A stretch of 64,000 nt of DNA from Desulfolutivibrio sulfoxidireducens. GTDB taxonomy: Bacteria; Desulfobacterota; Desulfovibrionia; Desulfovibrionales; Desulfovibrionaceae. This document shows positions 34,104 to 43,128 of the stretch, piece after piece (within the stretch, counting starts at the first letter, position 1; each line of letters begins with the position of its first letter). A model generated the notes under the pieces. That model searched no databases. It was given only the letters and a program-made list of their open reading frames with translations, and was not told the origin of the DNA. Position numbers and translations under genes: made by a program. The stretch is taken from positions 496,001 to 560,000 of the forward strand of contig NZ_CP045508.1 of NCBI RefSeq assembly GCF_013376475.1, read 5' to 3'.

Positions 34104-37100
34104 TGTTGTCGCGATTTTTCCTGGACAGGCCGGTCTTCGCCTGGGTCATCGCCATAAGCATCATGGCCCTTGGCGCGTTGGCCATCCACAAGATGCCCAT
34201 TTCCCAGTATCCGCCCATCGCCCCGCCCTCCATCTCCATCACCGCCTATTTCCCGGGCGCCTCGGCCGAGACGGTGGAGAACACCGTGACCCAGATCATC
34301 GAGCAGAAGATGACCGGCCTGGACGGGCTGCTGTATTTAAGCGGAACCAGCTCCTCTTCGGGCGAGGCCAGGCTGGAGCTGACCTTCGAGCCGGGCACCG
34401 ATCCGGACATCGCCTGGTCCAAGGTGCAAAACAAGCTGCAACTGGCCACGGCCAGCCTGCCCGACGAGGTGCAGCGCTCGGGCGTCGAGGTCAGCAAGTC
34501 CACCCGCAACTACCTCATCGTGGTCGGCCTGATCTCGGAAGACGGAAGCATGAACGGCGTGGATCTGCGGGACTACGCCCAGTCCAACCTGGAGAAGATC
34601 CTCTCCCGGGTGCCCGGGGTGGGCGAGGTGGAGAACTTCGGCAGCCAGTACGCCATGCGCGTCTGGCTCGATCCGGACAAGCTGCACAGCTACAGCCTGA
34701 CCGTGGCCGACGTTACCGCAGCGCTTACCGCCTACAACGTCGAGGTCTCGGCCGGCCAGATCGGGGGCGCGCCCTTCATGCCCGGCCAGCACCTCAACGC
34801 GCCCATCGTGGTCCAGCACCTGCTCCAGACCCCGGAGGAATTCGCCAACATCCCCATCCGCGTCAATCCCGACGGCTCCGTGGTCCGGGTCAAGGACGTC
34901 GGGCGTACGGAACTGGGCTCCGAACGCTTCGACATCGTGGGCGAGTACAACGGCCTGCCCTCGGCCGCCATGGCCATCCGCCAGGCCGCCGGGGCCAACG
35001 CCCTGGACACCGCCGACGCCATCAAGAGCAAGCTTGCGGAGATGAGCGCGTATTTTCCCCCGGGCTTGAAGGTGGTCTATCCCTACGACACCACGCCGTT
35101 CACCAAGGTGGCCATCGAAGAGGTGGTCAAGACCCTGTTCGAGGCCGTGATCCTGGTTTTTTTGATCATGTACCTGTTCATGGGCAACATCCGGGCCACG
35201 ATTATCCCGACCATCGCGGTGCCCGTGGTGCTCTTGGGGACCTTCGCGGTCCTAAGCGCCTTCGGCTTCTCCATCAACATGCTGACCATGTTCGCCATGG
35301 TGCTGGCCATCGGCCTGCTGGTGGACGACGCCATCGTGGTGGTCGAAAACGTGGAGCGGATCATGTCCGAGGAGGGCCTCTCGCCCCGGGAGGCCACAGC
35401 CAAGTCCATGGACGAGATCACCAGCGCCCTGGTCGGCATCGGCCTGGTGCTCTCGGCGGTGTTCGGTCCCATGGCCTTTTTCCAGGGGTCCACGGGGGTG
35501 CTCTACCGCCAGTTCTCGGTCACGGTCATCGCCGCCATGCTGCTTTCCGTGGTGGTGGCCCTGGTCCTGACCCCGGTTCTGTGCGCCACGTTTCTCAAAC
35601 CCGTGCCCAAGGGGCATGAGCCTTCGGAAAACGTGATCTTCTTTCTGCGTCCCTTTTTCCGCTGGTTCGACCGGGTCTTTTACCGCGCCCGGTCCATCTA
35701 CGTGGGCCTGGTGGGCAGGTCCTTCTCCAGGGCCGCGCGCTACCTCGTCCTGTACGCCCTGATCGTGGCCGGGGTGGGCTACCTGTTTGTGCGCATGCCA
35801 ACCGGCTACATCCCGGAGGAGGACCAGGGCATCCTCATGATCCAGGCCACCCTGCCGCCGGGCTCGTCCACCCTGGAGCAGACCGAGGCGGTCATGGCCA
35901 AGGTCCGCAACTATTTCCTGGAGCAGGAAAAAGACGCCGTGGACAGCTTCATGAACGTCTCCGGCGTGAGTTTCAGCGGCCAGGGACAGAACATGGCCCT
36001 GGGATTCGTCAAGCTCAAGGACTGGGACAAGAGGCCGGGCGACGACCTCAAGGTCAAGGCCATCGCCGCCCGGGCCTCAAAGCACTTGTCCCAGATCAAC
36101 GAGGCCATGGTCTTCGCCTTTCCGCCGCCGCCGGTGGTGGAATTGGGCATGGCCACGGGCTTCGACTTCCAGTTGCAGGACCGGGGCGGCCTGGGCCACG
36201 ACAAGCTCATGGCCGCGCGCAACCAGCTTCTGGGCATGGCCAGGCAGGAGCCCCGGCTGGTCCGGGTCCGGCCCAACGGCATGGAGGACGTTCCGGAGTA
36301 CCATGTCGCCGTGGACTGGGACAAGGCCGGGGCACTGGGGGTGCCCATCACCTCCATCCATAATACCATTTCGGCGGCCTTCGGCAGCTCCTACGTCAAC
36401 AACTTCATCCAGGCCGGCCGGGTCAAGCAGGTCTACGTCCAGGCGGATGCCCCGTACCGCATGCAGCCCCAGGACTTAAACAAGCTCTACGTCCGCAACA
36501 CCGAGGACAAGATGGTCCCCTTCTCGGCCTTTGCCACCGGCCGCTGGACCGTGGGGTCGCCCAAGCTTGAGCGCTACAACGCCTTTCCGTCCATCAACAT
36601 CCTGGGCGAGCCCGCACCGGGCCACAGCACCGGCGAGGCCATGGCCATCATGGAGGATTTCGCCGCCAAGCTGCCCAAGGGCATCGGCTTCGACTGGACG
36701 GGCCTGTCCTATCAGGAACGCATGTCCACGGCCCAGGGGCCGCTTCTCTACGCCTTCTCGATCTTCGTGATCTTTTTGTGCGTGGCGGCCCTGTATGAAA
36801 GCTGGACCATCCCCATCGTCAACATGCTCATGCTGCCGCTTGGCGTGCTCGGGGCCATCGCGGCCACGTCGCTGCGGGGCATGCCCAACGACGTCTACTT
36901 CCAGATCGGCTTTCTGACCACGCTCGGGCTATCCACGAAAAACGCCATCCTGATCATCCAGTTCATCAAGGAGCGCATGGGCCACGGGGAGTCGCTCATC
37001 GACGCCACGCTCGGCGCGGTCAAGACCCGATTTCGGCCGGTGCTCATGACCTCCCTGGCGTTTTTCTTCGGGGTCCTGCCCCTGGCCATCGCCACCGGGG

Positions 37101-37228
37101 CCGGGGCCGGGGCCATGAACGCCATCGGCACGGCCGTGTGCGGCGGCATGCTCTCGGCCACGTTTATCGACCTCATCTTCATCCCCCTGTTCTTCGTGCT
37201 GACCTCCCGGCTGTTCAAGGCCAGGTAA
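34103..37228 (+). CDS. acrB: RND multidrug efflux transporter (AcrB/MexB type, HAE1)
   Basis: This 1041-residue trimeric proton/drug antiporter begins MLSRFFLDRPVFAWVIAISI, as HAE1 pumps do. The proton-relay aspartates lie in GLLVDDAIVVVENVER near residue 405. Twelve membrane segments and two large periplasmic loops are predicted. A second conserved block is STKNAILIIQFIKE in the C-terminal half. Length and layout match AcrB. No outer-membrane factor gene follows, so a TolC/OprM homologue must come from elsewhere. Confidence 0.95.
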   Translation: MLSRFFLDRPVFAWVIAISIMALGALAIHKMPISQYPPIAPPSISITAYFPGASAETVENTVTQIIEQKMTGLDGLLYLSGTSSSSGEARLELTFEPGTDPDIAWSKVQNKLQLATASLPDEVQRSGVEVSKSTRNYLIVVGLISEDGSMNGVDLRDYAQSNLEKILSRVPGVGEVENFGSQYAMRVWLDPDKLHSYSLTVADVTAALTAYNVEVSAGQIGGAPFMPGQHLNAPIVVQHLLQTPEEFANIPIRVNPDGSVVRVKDVGRTELGSERFDIVGEYNGLPSAAMAIRQAAGANALDTADAIKSKLAEMSAYFPPGLKVVYPYDTTPFTKVAIEEVVKTLFEAVILVFLIMYLFMGNIRATIIPTIAVPVVLLGTFAVLSAFGFSINMLTMFAMVLAIGLLVDDAIVVVENVERIMSEEGLSPREATAKSMDEITSALVGIGLVLSAVFGPMAFFQGSTGVLYRQFSVTVIAAMLLSVVVALVLTPVLCATFLKPVPKGHEPSENVIFFLRPFFRWFDRVFYRARSIYVGLVGRSFSRAARYLVLYALIVAGVGYLFVRMPTGYIPEEDQGILMIQATLPPGSSTLEQTEAVMAKVRNYFLEQEKDAVDSFMNVSGVSFSGQGQNMALGFVKLKDWDKRPGDDLKVKAIAARASKHLSQINEAMVFAFPPPPVVELGMATGFDFQLQDRGGLGHDKLMAARNQLLGMARQEPRLVRVRPNGMEDVPEYHVAVDWDKAGALGVPITSIHNTISAAFGSSYVNNFIQAGRVKQVYVQADAPYRMQPQDLNKLYVRNTEDKMVPFSAFATGRWTVGSPKLERYNAFPSINILGEPAPGHSTGEAMAIMEDFAAKLPKGIGFDWTGLSYQERMSTAQGPLLYAFSIFVIFLCVAALYESWTIPIVNMLMLPLGVLGAIAATSLRGMPNDVYFQIGFLTTLGLSTKNAILIIQFIKERMGHGESLIDATLGAVKTRFRPVLMTSLAFFFGVLPLAIATGAGAGAMNAIGTAVCGGMLSATFIDLIFIPLFFVLTSRLFKAR

Positions 37229-37243
37229 GCGGTTCGGCCGCCT

Positions 37244-37272
37244 CCGGGCCCGCGCCTCTGGCGCGGGCCCGG
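37244..37272. terminator. Strong GC hairpin between acrB and the GNAT gene
   Basis: CCGGGCCCGCGCC / GGCGCGGGCCCGG has 13 perfect pairs around a TCT loop, between converging genes. There is no T-run. Confidence 0.55.
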
Positions 37273-37320
37273 GAAGGGCGTCGCGTCGCGCCTCACGCGA
37301 CGCTGAAGGCCGGACCGCCG

Positions 37321-37836
37321 TCAGGACGCGTGGACGCCGAAGGCCTCGTGGGCGATGATTTCGCCTGTGGGGGCCGTGTCCCCGAACCACGCCGCCAGGA
37401 CGTTCCGGTCCGGCACACCCCTGTGGGCGAGTCCCGGCATGTTTCTGAAGCCCAGTCGCGCGTAGAATCCGGGATCGCCCACCAGCACGACGCCGGCGGC
37501 CCCCATGTCGCGCGCTCGGCGCAGCGACTCGCGGACCAGGGCGGAACCTATGCCCTGGCCCTGGAGGCCGGGCAGGACGCCGACGGGTCCGAGCAGGAAC
37601 CAGCCGGTCGCGTCCTCGCCCACGACGGCGGGCGAAAGGGCGACATGCCCGACGGGCTTTCCATCGGCTTCCGCCAGCAGGGACAGGGCCAGGCGGCCGG
37701 AATCGCGCAGGCCTTCGACGATGCGATGCTCCACGGGCTGTGAACCAGGCGCGTGCATGGGATGCCCGGTGAAGGCGGCGTAGTGTATGTGGGAGATGGG
37801 TACAACGTCATCGGGCCGTTCGTCTCGTATCCGCAT
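37321..37836 (-). CDS. GNAT-family N-acetyltransferase
   Basis: This 171-residue protein starts at MRIRDERPDD after an AAGGAG site; the longer upstream frame is not coding-like. The acetyl-CoA binding motif A is VGVLPGLQGQGIGSALVRESL, followed by AAGVVLVGDPGFYARLGFRN. This is the YhbS-like arrangement. The substrate is unknown. Confidence 0.88.
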   Translation of the reverse strand: MRIRDERPDDVVPISHIHYAAFTGHPMHAPGSQPVEHRIVEGLRDSGRLALSLLAEADGKPVGHVALSPAVVGEDATGWFLLGPVGVLPGLQGQGIGSALVRESLRRARDMGAAGVVLVGDPGFYARLGFRNMPGLAHRGVPDRNVLAAWFGDTAPTGEIIAHEAFGVHAS

Positions 37837-38628
37837 TGCGAAACTCCTTGGGCTTGGCGGCGACGCATGGCCGGGCATGGGGCGGGACGGACGCAAGGCC
37901 CGCCCGCATGCGGCGCACGCGGCCGGTGATGGACATGAATAACGCCAGGGAAGCGGTTGCCGGACGAAACGATAGAATGACCGGCCCGGGGACACCGGGT
38001 AGGATCAGGACGGGCGGGTCAGAGCGCCGCGCGGGGGAAGACGCCTCCGTGGGGTGAGGAGGCTCAGGCCATGGGGGCGCTTACCGGCCGCGCTTCTCGC
38101 CGGCAACCAGCGCCACAAGATCCAGTGTGGTGATTCGCAAACAAACCTCTCTGGGAAAGGTGAAGACGTGTGGGATGGATATGCAATGGGCGGCGTGGCG
38201 TCAAGGGGGGAGGCATGGGCGTTGCCGACGTGGGCGATGAAAGAAACCGGCTAAAAACTGGAATCCGGGCGGGTGGGGTTCAAGGCGGGTTTCCTCGTCC
38301 GTCTTGAACTGCCCGCATCGCCCCTACAAGAATCCTTCGCTTTTCGATCATTCTCGCCCCGCGGCTCTGCCGAAATCCAGTCCAGCCGAGGCCCCTCTCC
38401 GTAGCGCACATCACTTGCACACTTCGTCCGCATCGAATAGATTGTCCACAAAAGTTATGTGCCCAGACGATGTATGGGACCACGACGTAAAATCGGACCT
38501 CATTCTTACGGAAATCAGAAGCGCGGGATGCAAAGCAAAATTTTTTCCGGCAACCTAGGACATCAGGTGGGAATGACAGTCGATAACTGTCAGAACTGGC
38601 CGATTTCATGCAGAAAAAGAGATGTCCC
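37837..38628. other. Gene-free stretch
   Basis: No reading frame here has recognisable protein features. A long minus-strand frame (38280-38723) overlaps the HTH-gene start and reads as out-of-frame noise. No promoter was identified with confidence. Confidence 0.5.
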
Positions 38629-38865
38629 ATGCCCCGCGAATCCAAATTCGACGCCGTGAAGCTTCGCACCCTCATCGGCGAAGGGAAATCAGCCCAGCAG
38701 ATCATGGATGCTTTCGGGGTCAAGAAGCCGATGATAAAGTCTTATCTGGCGCGGTTGATCCAGTTAGACGAGAAATTTTACAAGATCGAGGGAATGGATG
38801 GCCGGGCCGTGAGTGGGTCACCAGTGATCAAAAAGACGGGTTTGCACCTGGGGGCGACCCTCCTG

Positions 38866-38873
38866 AAAAATTA
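38866..38873. repeat. Target-site duplication, left copy
   Basis: AAAAATTA directly precedes the left inverted repeat and matches 40215-40222 exactly. Eight bases is the known duplication size for ISL3-family elements. Confidence 0.95.
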
Positions 38874-40214
38874 GGTTCTTCTGGGAATTCCGGGAAGGAA
38901 AAGTGATTTGAGACAACGGTAACTCTCCGATATCTCGAAGGTTGCGAAGCCAAACGAGAGCAAAGGAGAGCACCGTTGTCCGGATCAGAGATTACCCGGC
39001 TTCTGGGCGGCTGGGAAGGATATCGTATCGGGACGGTCCAGCGTTTCGAGGCTGGCGAGAAAGGGCTGCAAGCCGAAGTCTGGATCGAGCTTTTGCCGCT
39101 CAAGCGAAGACGGATGCGTTGCAGCGGGTGCGGAAGACTCGTGAGCAAGGTCCACGATATCGAGGAGCGGTGGATTCGCGACCTGCCACTTCTGGACACG
39201 GCAACGTGGCTTCTGGTCTGGCGACGCAGGGTTCGTTGCCCGGATTGCGGGGCAAAGCTTGAGGAGTTGCCTTGGGTTGGGCGCTACTCGCGAGTGACCA
39301 AGCGCTTGGCCGAAAGCATCGGCAGGTTGTGCGAGGTGGCTTCCATCAAGCATGTGGCCTCGTTCTTCGGCATGAGTTGGTGGGCGGTCAAGGCCGTGGA
39401 CAAGCAATACCTTGCTGAAAAGCTCGGACCTGCGGACGTGAGCAACGTGAGTGCCATCGCCATGGACGAGTTCGCCATCCAGAAGGGGCATCGCTACGCC
39501 ACGGTGATCGTGGAGCCGTACATCAAACGCGTGCTCTGGGTCGGCCGGGGCCGAAGCCGCGAAAGCATCCGGCCGTTCTTTGAACTGCTTGGCCCGGAAG
39601 GTTGTCAAGCCATCAAAGCCGTGGCCATGGACATGAACGGCGCTTACGAGGCGGAGGTCCGGGCTTGGTGCCCCGATGCTGCAATCGTCTACGACCTGTT
39701 CCATGTGGTCATGAAGTACGGCCGCGAAGTCATCGATCCGGTCCGCCGCGCCGAAGCCAAACGTGCCGAGGGTGACAGGCAGGCATGCAAGGTGATCAAG
39801 GGCTCGCGCTGGCTACTGCTGCGAAACAAGCGAAACATCGAGAGCCAGGACGACAGGATCAGGCTCTATGATCTGCTCGAAGCCAACCGGAACTTGATGA
39901 AAGTCTATGTGCTCAAGGAGGATATGAAGCAGCTCTGGGACTTTCGCTACCCGAAAGCGGCTAAACGCTTCTGGAAGGACTGGTACCGACGGGCTATGCA
40001 AAGCGGGATCGAGCCGCTACGCCGCTTCGCCAAAAGACTCAAGCCCTACGTACCAGGCATCGTGGCCCACTGCCGCCATCGGCTGCACACCAGTCTCCTG
40101 GAAGGGATCAACAACAAGATCAAGGTGATCAAACGGATGGCTTACGGCTTCAGGGACGACGCCTACTTCTTCCTCAAAATCAGGGCTGCTTTTCCCGGAA
40201 TTCCGCGATGAACC
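38874..40214 (+). mobile_element. ISL3-family insertion sequence
   Basis: This element of 1341 bases has imperfect terminal inverted repeats of about 23 bases. The left end reads GGTTCTTCTGGGAATTCCGG (38874 on) and the right end, reverse complemented, GGTTCATCGCGGAATTCCGG (ending at 40214). It carries one transposase gene and is flanked by perfect 8-base AAAAATTA duplications. The intact ends, intact transposase and clean duplications imply a recent insertion. Confidence 0.95.
38976..40211 (+). CDS. ISL3-family transposase
   Basis: This 411-residue protein has an N-terminal zinc-finger-like domain (RCSGCGRL near residue 49, RCPDCGAKL near residue 87). An HTH segment (ASIKHVASFFGMSWWAVKAV) follows. 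The catalytic DDE domain shows VSAIAMDEFAIQKGHRYATV (first Asp), AVAMDMNGAYEAEV (second) and LLEGINNKIKVIKRMAYGFR (the Glu). The start is a TTG with AAGGAGAG before it. The stop lies inside the right inverted repeat. It appears intact. Confidence 0.95.
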   Translation: MSGSEITRLLGGWEGYRIGTVQRFEAGEKGLQAEVWIELLPLKRRRMRCSGCGRLVSKVHDIEERWIRDLPLLDTATWLLVWRRRVRCPDCGAKLEELPWVGRYSRVTKRLAESIGRLCEVASIKHVASFFGMSWWAVKAVDKQYLAEKLGPADVSNVSAIAMDEFAIQKGHRYATVIVEPYIKRVLWVGRGRSRESIRPFFELLGPEGCQAIKAVAMDMNGAYEAEVRAWCPDAAIVYDLFHVVMKYGREVIDPVRRAEAKRAEGDRQACKVIKGSRWLLLRNKRNIESQDDRIRLYDLLEANRNLMKVYVLKEDMKQLWDFRYPKAAKRFWKDWYRRAMQSGIEPLRRFAKRLKPYVPGIVAHCRHRLHTSLLEGINNKIKVIKRMAYGFRDDAYFFLKIRAAFPGIPR

Positions 40215-40222
40215 AAAAATTA
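40215..40222. repeat. Target-site duplication, right copy
   Basis: AAAAATTA follows the right inverted repeat and is identical to 38866-38873. Confidence 0.95.
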
Positions 40223-40546
40223 TGGCTTCAGTGAAGGTGATGCGTTCCGGTTTTCGGTGCCGGAAGCTGGGAAGATTGTGTTGGAGAAGATTTAGGTGGC
40301 TAGGCTGCCAGTAACATTGTACAGATAGGCCCACGTCGTCCAGAAAAATTGGTTGGCGTGATTTTTTTTGCAGTAAACGTGATTATAGATCACTTGTTGG
40401 TTGACTTGTTAAGTTTCTATGTTGTTTATAAAAAATGCGTTATTCAGGAAATATATGTTATTTTCCTATTGATTCTTGTCTAGCATAAGTCTTTGTTTTG
40501 TAAGATAGCAACTTCTAAGTATTCAACAAAATCGCAGGTTTTAAAC

Positions 40547-41884
40547 ATGCCTCACAAGTTTGGTTTCTTTTCACCTAAACGATCCAAAGATGAAGCGAAT
40601 AGCTCCTTGGCTTTATTCCCTTATTACGCTGGCTTTTCACAGCGGTTTGTATCATCTGTCTTGTCGTCTTTTAACTTTGACAGAAACGCCATAGTATGCG
40701 ACCCGTGGAATGGAAGCGGAACAACTACTACCGAATCTTTTAAAAATGGCTTTCAAGTCATGGGATTTGATTTGAATCCAGCAATGGTTGTAATTTCGAA
40801 GGCGCGTCTCTTGAGTTGCAATGAAGCTGGAAGTTTAATTCCAATTGCTCATGATATTTCTGAAAAAGTCAAACAACTTCAGGGAGACTTTACCTTTTCC
40901 GAAGATCCTTTACTCGATTGGATGGCTCCAAATAGTGTCAATTGTGTGCGTAAAATAGAATACGTAATTCAAAAATTGTTGGTTGATGAAAAGCAATTTG
41001 TTCCGATGCGCGAAAGGGGGCGATATTCTGAGTTGTCAACACTAGCTTCATTTTTTTATGTGGCTTTGTTTAGATCTGTTCGTCTATTTATGAGCAAATG
41101 TTTGTCTTCAAATCCAACATGGTTTAAAAAGCCAAGGTCAAAGCTCAATCGGATGCGTCCTGATTTTGATTTAATTAACAGAGTTTTTGCAGAGGAATTA
41201 TTTAAAATAATAAAAGTATTAAATGACATGTCGCGCAAGGAAAATAGCCATACGTGCTATGCAAATATTGATGTTGCATCTTCACTGTCGCTACCAGTCA
41301 AAGACAGTCAAATTAATTTTGTCATCTCGTCTCCGCCCTATTGTACTCGGATAGATTACGCGGTTGCTACACTTCCAGAACTATGCGTTTTAGGTTATTC
41401 CAACAGCTCGTTTGAAAAGTTGAGAAGAAGTCTGATCGGAAGTACTTTGACAGATGTTAATCGATCTGTGGAAATAGGATGTTTAGGATCTGAGTGTATG
41501 AACTTTTTAGAAAAAGTTAAAAGTCATAATTCAAAGGCTTCAGGATCATACTACTTTAGAATGCACATCCAATATTTTAATTCAATTTATAAATCTCTTG
41601 TGGAGTTGAGACGAGCTATCGTTCCTGGTGGTAAATGCGTTCTGGTTGTGCAGGACTCTTATTATAAAGACATCCATAACAATCTGCCAAACATTATTAT
41701 TGATATGGCAACCAATAACGAATTTAATTTGGAAGAAAAATTTGATTTTATGTCAACCAGAAGTATGGCTTCAATAAATAATGCAACGAAGAATTACCGA
41801 AAGAAAATTAATTCTGTTGAAAGCGTTCTTGTTTTTTGTTCTCAGAAAAAAATTGACGTCAAAAAAGACACCGTATTGAACTAG
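40547..41884 (+). CDS. DNA methyltransferase (N4-cytosine/N6-adenine type), AT-rich island
   Basis: This 445-residue protein has SAM motif I as DPWNGSGTTTT at residues 52-62 and catalytic motif IV as SSPPYCTRIDY near 261-271. The GSGTT form of motif I resembles that of N4C/N6A methylases. About 200 residues with no clear motif separate the two and may hold the target-recognition region. A late block RRAIVPGGKCVLVVQDSYYK is typical of the fold's later strands. The ATG at 40547 has only a weak ribosome site; a TTG 18 codons earlier is possible. Codon use is AT-rich, unlike the flanking genome. It is followed by DUF262 and HEPN genes, suggesting a self-marking role in a defence module. Confidence 0.8.
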   Translation: MPHKFGFFSPKRSKDEANSSLALFPYYAGFSQRFVSSVLSSFNFDRNAIVCDPWNGSGTTTTESFKNGFQVMGFDLNPAMVVISKARLLSCNEAGSLIPIAHDISEKVKQLQGDFTFSEDPLLDWMAPNSVNCVRKIEYVIQKLLVDEKQFVPMRERGRYSELSTLASFFYVALFRSVRLFMSKCLSSNPTWFKKPRSKLNRMRPDFDLINRVFAEELFKIIKVLNDMSRKENSHTCYANIDVASSLSLPVKDSQINFVISSPPYCTRIDYAVATLPELCVLGYSNSSFEKLRRSLIGSTLTDVNRSVEIGCLGSECMNFLEKVKSHNSKASGSYYFRMHIQYFNSIYKSLVELRRAIVPGGKCVLVVQDSYYKDIHNNLPNIIIDMATNNEFNLEEKFDFMSTRSMASINNATKNYRKKINSVESVLVFCSQKKIDVKKDTVLN

Positions 41885-41967
41885 GTTTTAATGTATTATT
41901 GTAAAGCATAATATTTTTTAGTGTGTCTTGAATGATTATGCAATCCGTGAGGTGGGAAGGGGGGGGG

Positions 41968-43128
41968 ATGGGTAGCAAAATGCCAGAGAAAGAGAAAATC
42001 GACTTGATAGAGATTATTGACTCAAGGCTTAAGAGTGTTCACACACAAAGTCTTGATATATCATTCAATGAACTTCTTGATATGTATTTGTCTGGGGAGT
42101 TAGATATTTCCCCAGATTATCAAAGGCTATTTCAGTGGTCAGAAGGAGCAAGATCTCGATTTGTTGAATCGCTTTTACTTGAGATGCCGATTCCGCCGAT
42201 ATTTGTCATTGAGGAGGATGGAGGACGTTATTCATTGATCGATGGCCTCCAACGCATTTCTGCATATTTACACTTCAGAGGGAAACTTAAAGCGACACAT
42301 CTTGATCCGCCTGTTAAAGTTGGCGACATGCTTAAATTATGTGATTGTGACATTATACAAGAATTTAATGGGCTTACTTTTGATGACCTTCCTACTGCCT
42401 TGCAAATTCGCCTGAAAAGATCATTTATCAGAGTCGAGGTAGTTCGACGAGGAAGTGACCCACATTTCAAATACCATATGTTCAAGAGACTTAATACCGG
42501 AGGAGAGCTTCTTTCGGAACAACAAATTAGGAATTGCACCATAAGGCTTCTGAATAGCAAATTTAATGATTTTATCATCGAGCTTAGTAGGTCAAAAAGC
42601 TTTATAAATTGCACAGAAATGATTGGCGTCCAGAGGAAGCTAATTGCGTTTGACCAAGAGTTAGTTCTTCGTTTTTTTGCATTAAAGAATAATCTGAAAA
42701 ATTTCAAACATGATGTTGCTGATTTTTTAACAGATTTTATGGAGCAGGTTTCTGATCCTAATGGTGGATATATTTTTGATTATGAGCAGGAAAAGAAACT
42801 TTTTAATAAAACTTTTTTGCTTTTTGAAAAAACACTTGCAGAGCGTTCATTTAGTCTTCCAAGCAAGAATCGCAAAACCCTGACAAAGGGTTTTGGCATA
42901 TATCATTATGAGGCATTTACTTTGGGAGTGCAACCATTTATCGAAAAGATCAACATTGTTAACCATGCTGAGATAAAAAAGCTAAAAGATATTTTTTTGG
43001 AGATTAAATGTGATCAGCTATTTATTAATTTGACGACAGGTGGTGGAAAAAATTCTCCGGGTCCATTAAATTCACGTATTAATTTTGTTACAAAAAAATT
43101 AATCGAACATGGATATTCTCGAGATTAG
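41968..43128 (+). CDS. DUF262-domain protein (GmrSD/ParB-like nuclease fold)
   Basis: This protein of about 386 residues has a DUF262 N-terminal domain: LDISPDYQRLFQWSEGARSR, then the nucleotide/nuclease-type motif SLIDGLQRISAYLHF (the DGQQR motif, with Leu for the first Gln). FKRLNTGGELLSEQQIRNC follows near residue 190. DUF262 proteins such as GmrS and SspE couple NTP use to cleavage of foreign or modified DNA. The C-terminal half is helical and unassigned, without a visible HNH motif. The start is uncertain between 41932, 41968 and 41980; 41968 has the G-rich ribosome site. It overlaps the HEPN gene by 20 bases. Confidence 0.82.
   Translation: MGSKMPEKEKIDLIEIIDSRLKSVHTQSLDISFNELLDMYLSGELDISPDYQRLFQWSEGARSRFVESLLLEMPIPPIFVIEEDGGRYSLIDGLQRISAYLHFRGKLKATHLDPPVKVGDMLKLCDCDIIQEFNGLTFDDLPTALQIRLKRSFIRVEVVRRGSDPHFKYHMFKRLNTGGELLSEQQIRNCTIRLLNSKFNDFIIELSRSKSFINCTEMIGVQRKLIAFDQELVLRFFALKNNLKNFKHDVADFLTDFMEQVSDPNGGYIFDYEQEKKLFNKTFLLFEKTLAERSFSLPSKNRKTLTKGFGIYHYEAFTLGVQPFIEKINIVNHAEIKKLKDIFLEIKCDQLFINLTTGGGKNSPGPLNSRINFVTKKLIEHGYSRD

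Larger units (their letters stand above)
38629..40295 (+). pseudogene. Small HTH-type protein gene split by an ISL3 element
   Basis: The first part (38629-38874, 81 codons) begins MPRESKFDAVKLRTLIGEGK. It contains a helix-turn-helix-like segment SAQQIMDAFGVKKPMIKSYL, and stops on a codon partly supplied by the insertion. When the element and one target copy are removed, the frame reads on from 40223 for 24 codons (YGFSEGDAFRFSVPEAGKIV, then LEKI) to a TAG at 40293-40295. This gives a 105-residue ancestral protein. The C-terminal part resembles an AbrB-like or small beta-strand ending. The function is unknown; the current allele lacks the last 24 residues. Confidence 0.85.

Noticed and set aside
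38280-38723. A 147-codon minus-strand open frame before the split HTH gene
   Set aside because: No ribosome site or protein-like pattern; it overlaps the better supported HTH gene.
41932-43128. A complete GmrSD-type enzyme in one protein
   Set aside because: The DUF262 half is present, but no HNH-type (DUF1524) motif is visible in the C-terminal half.
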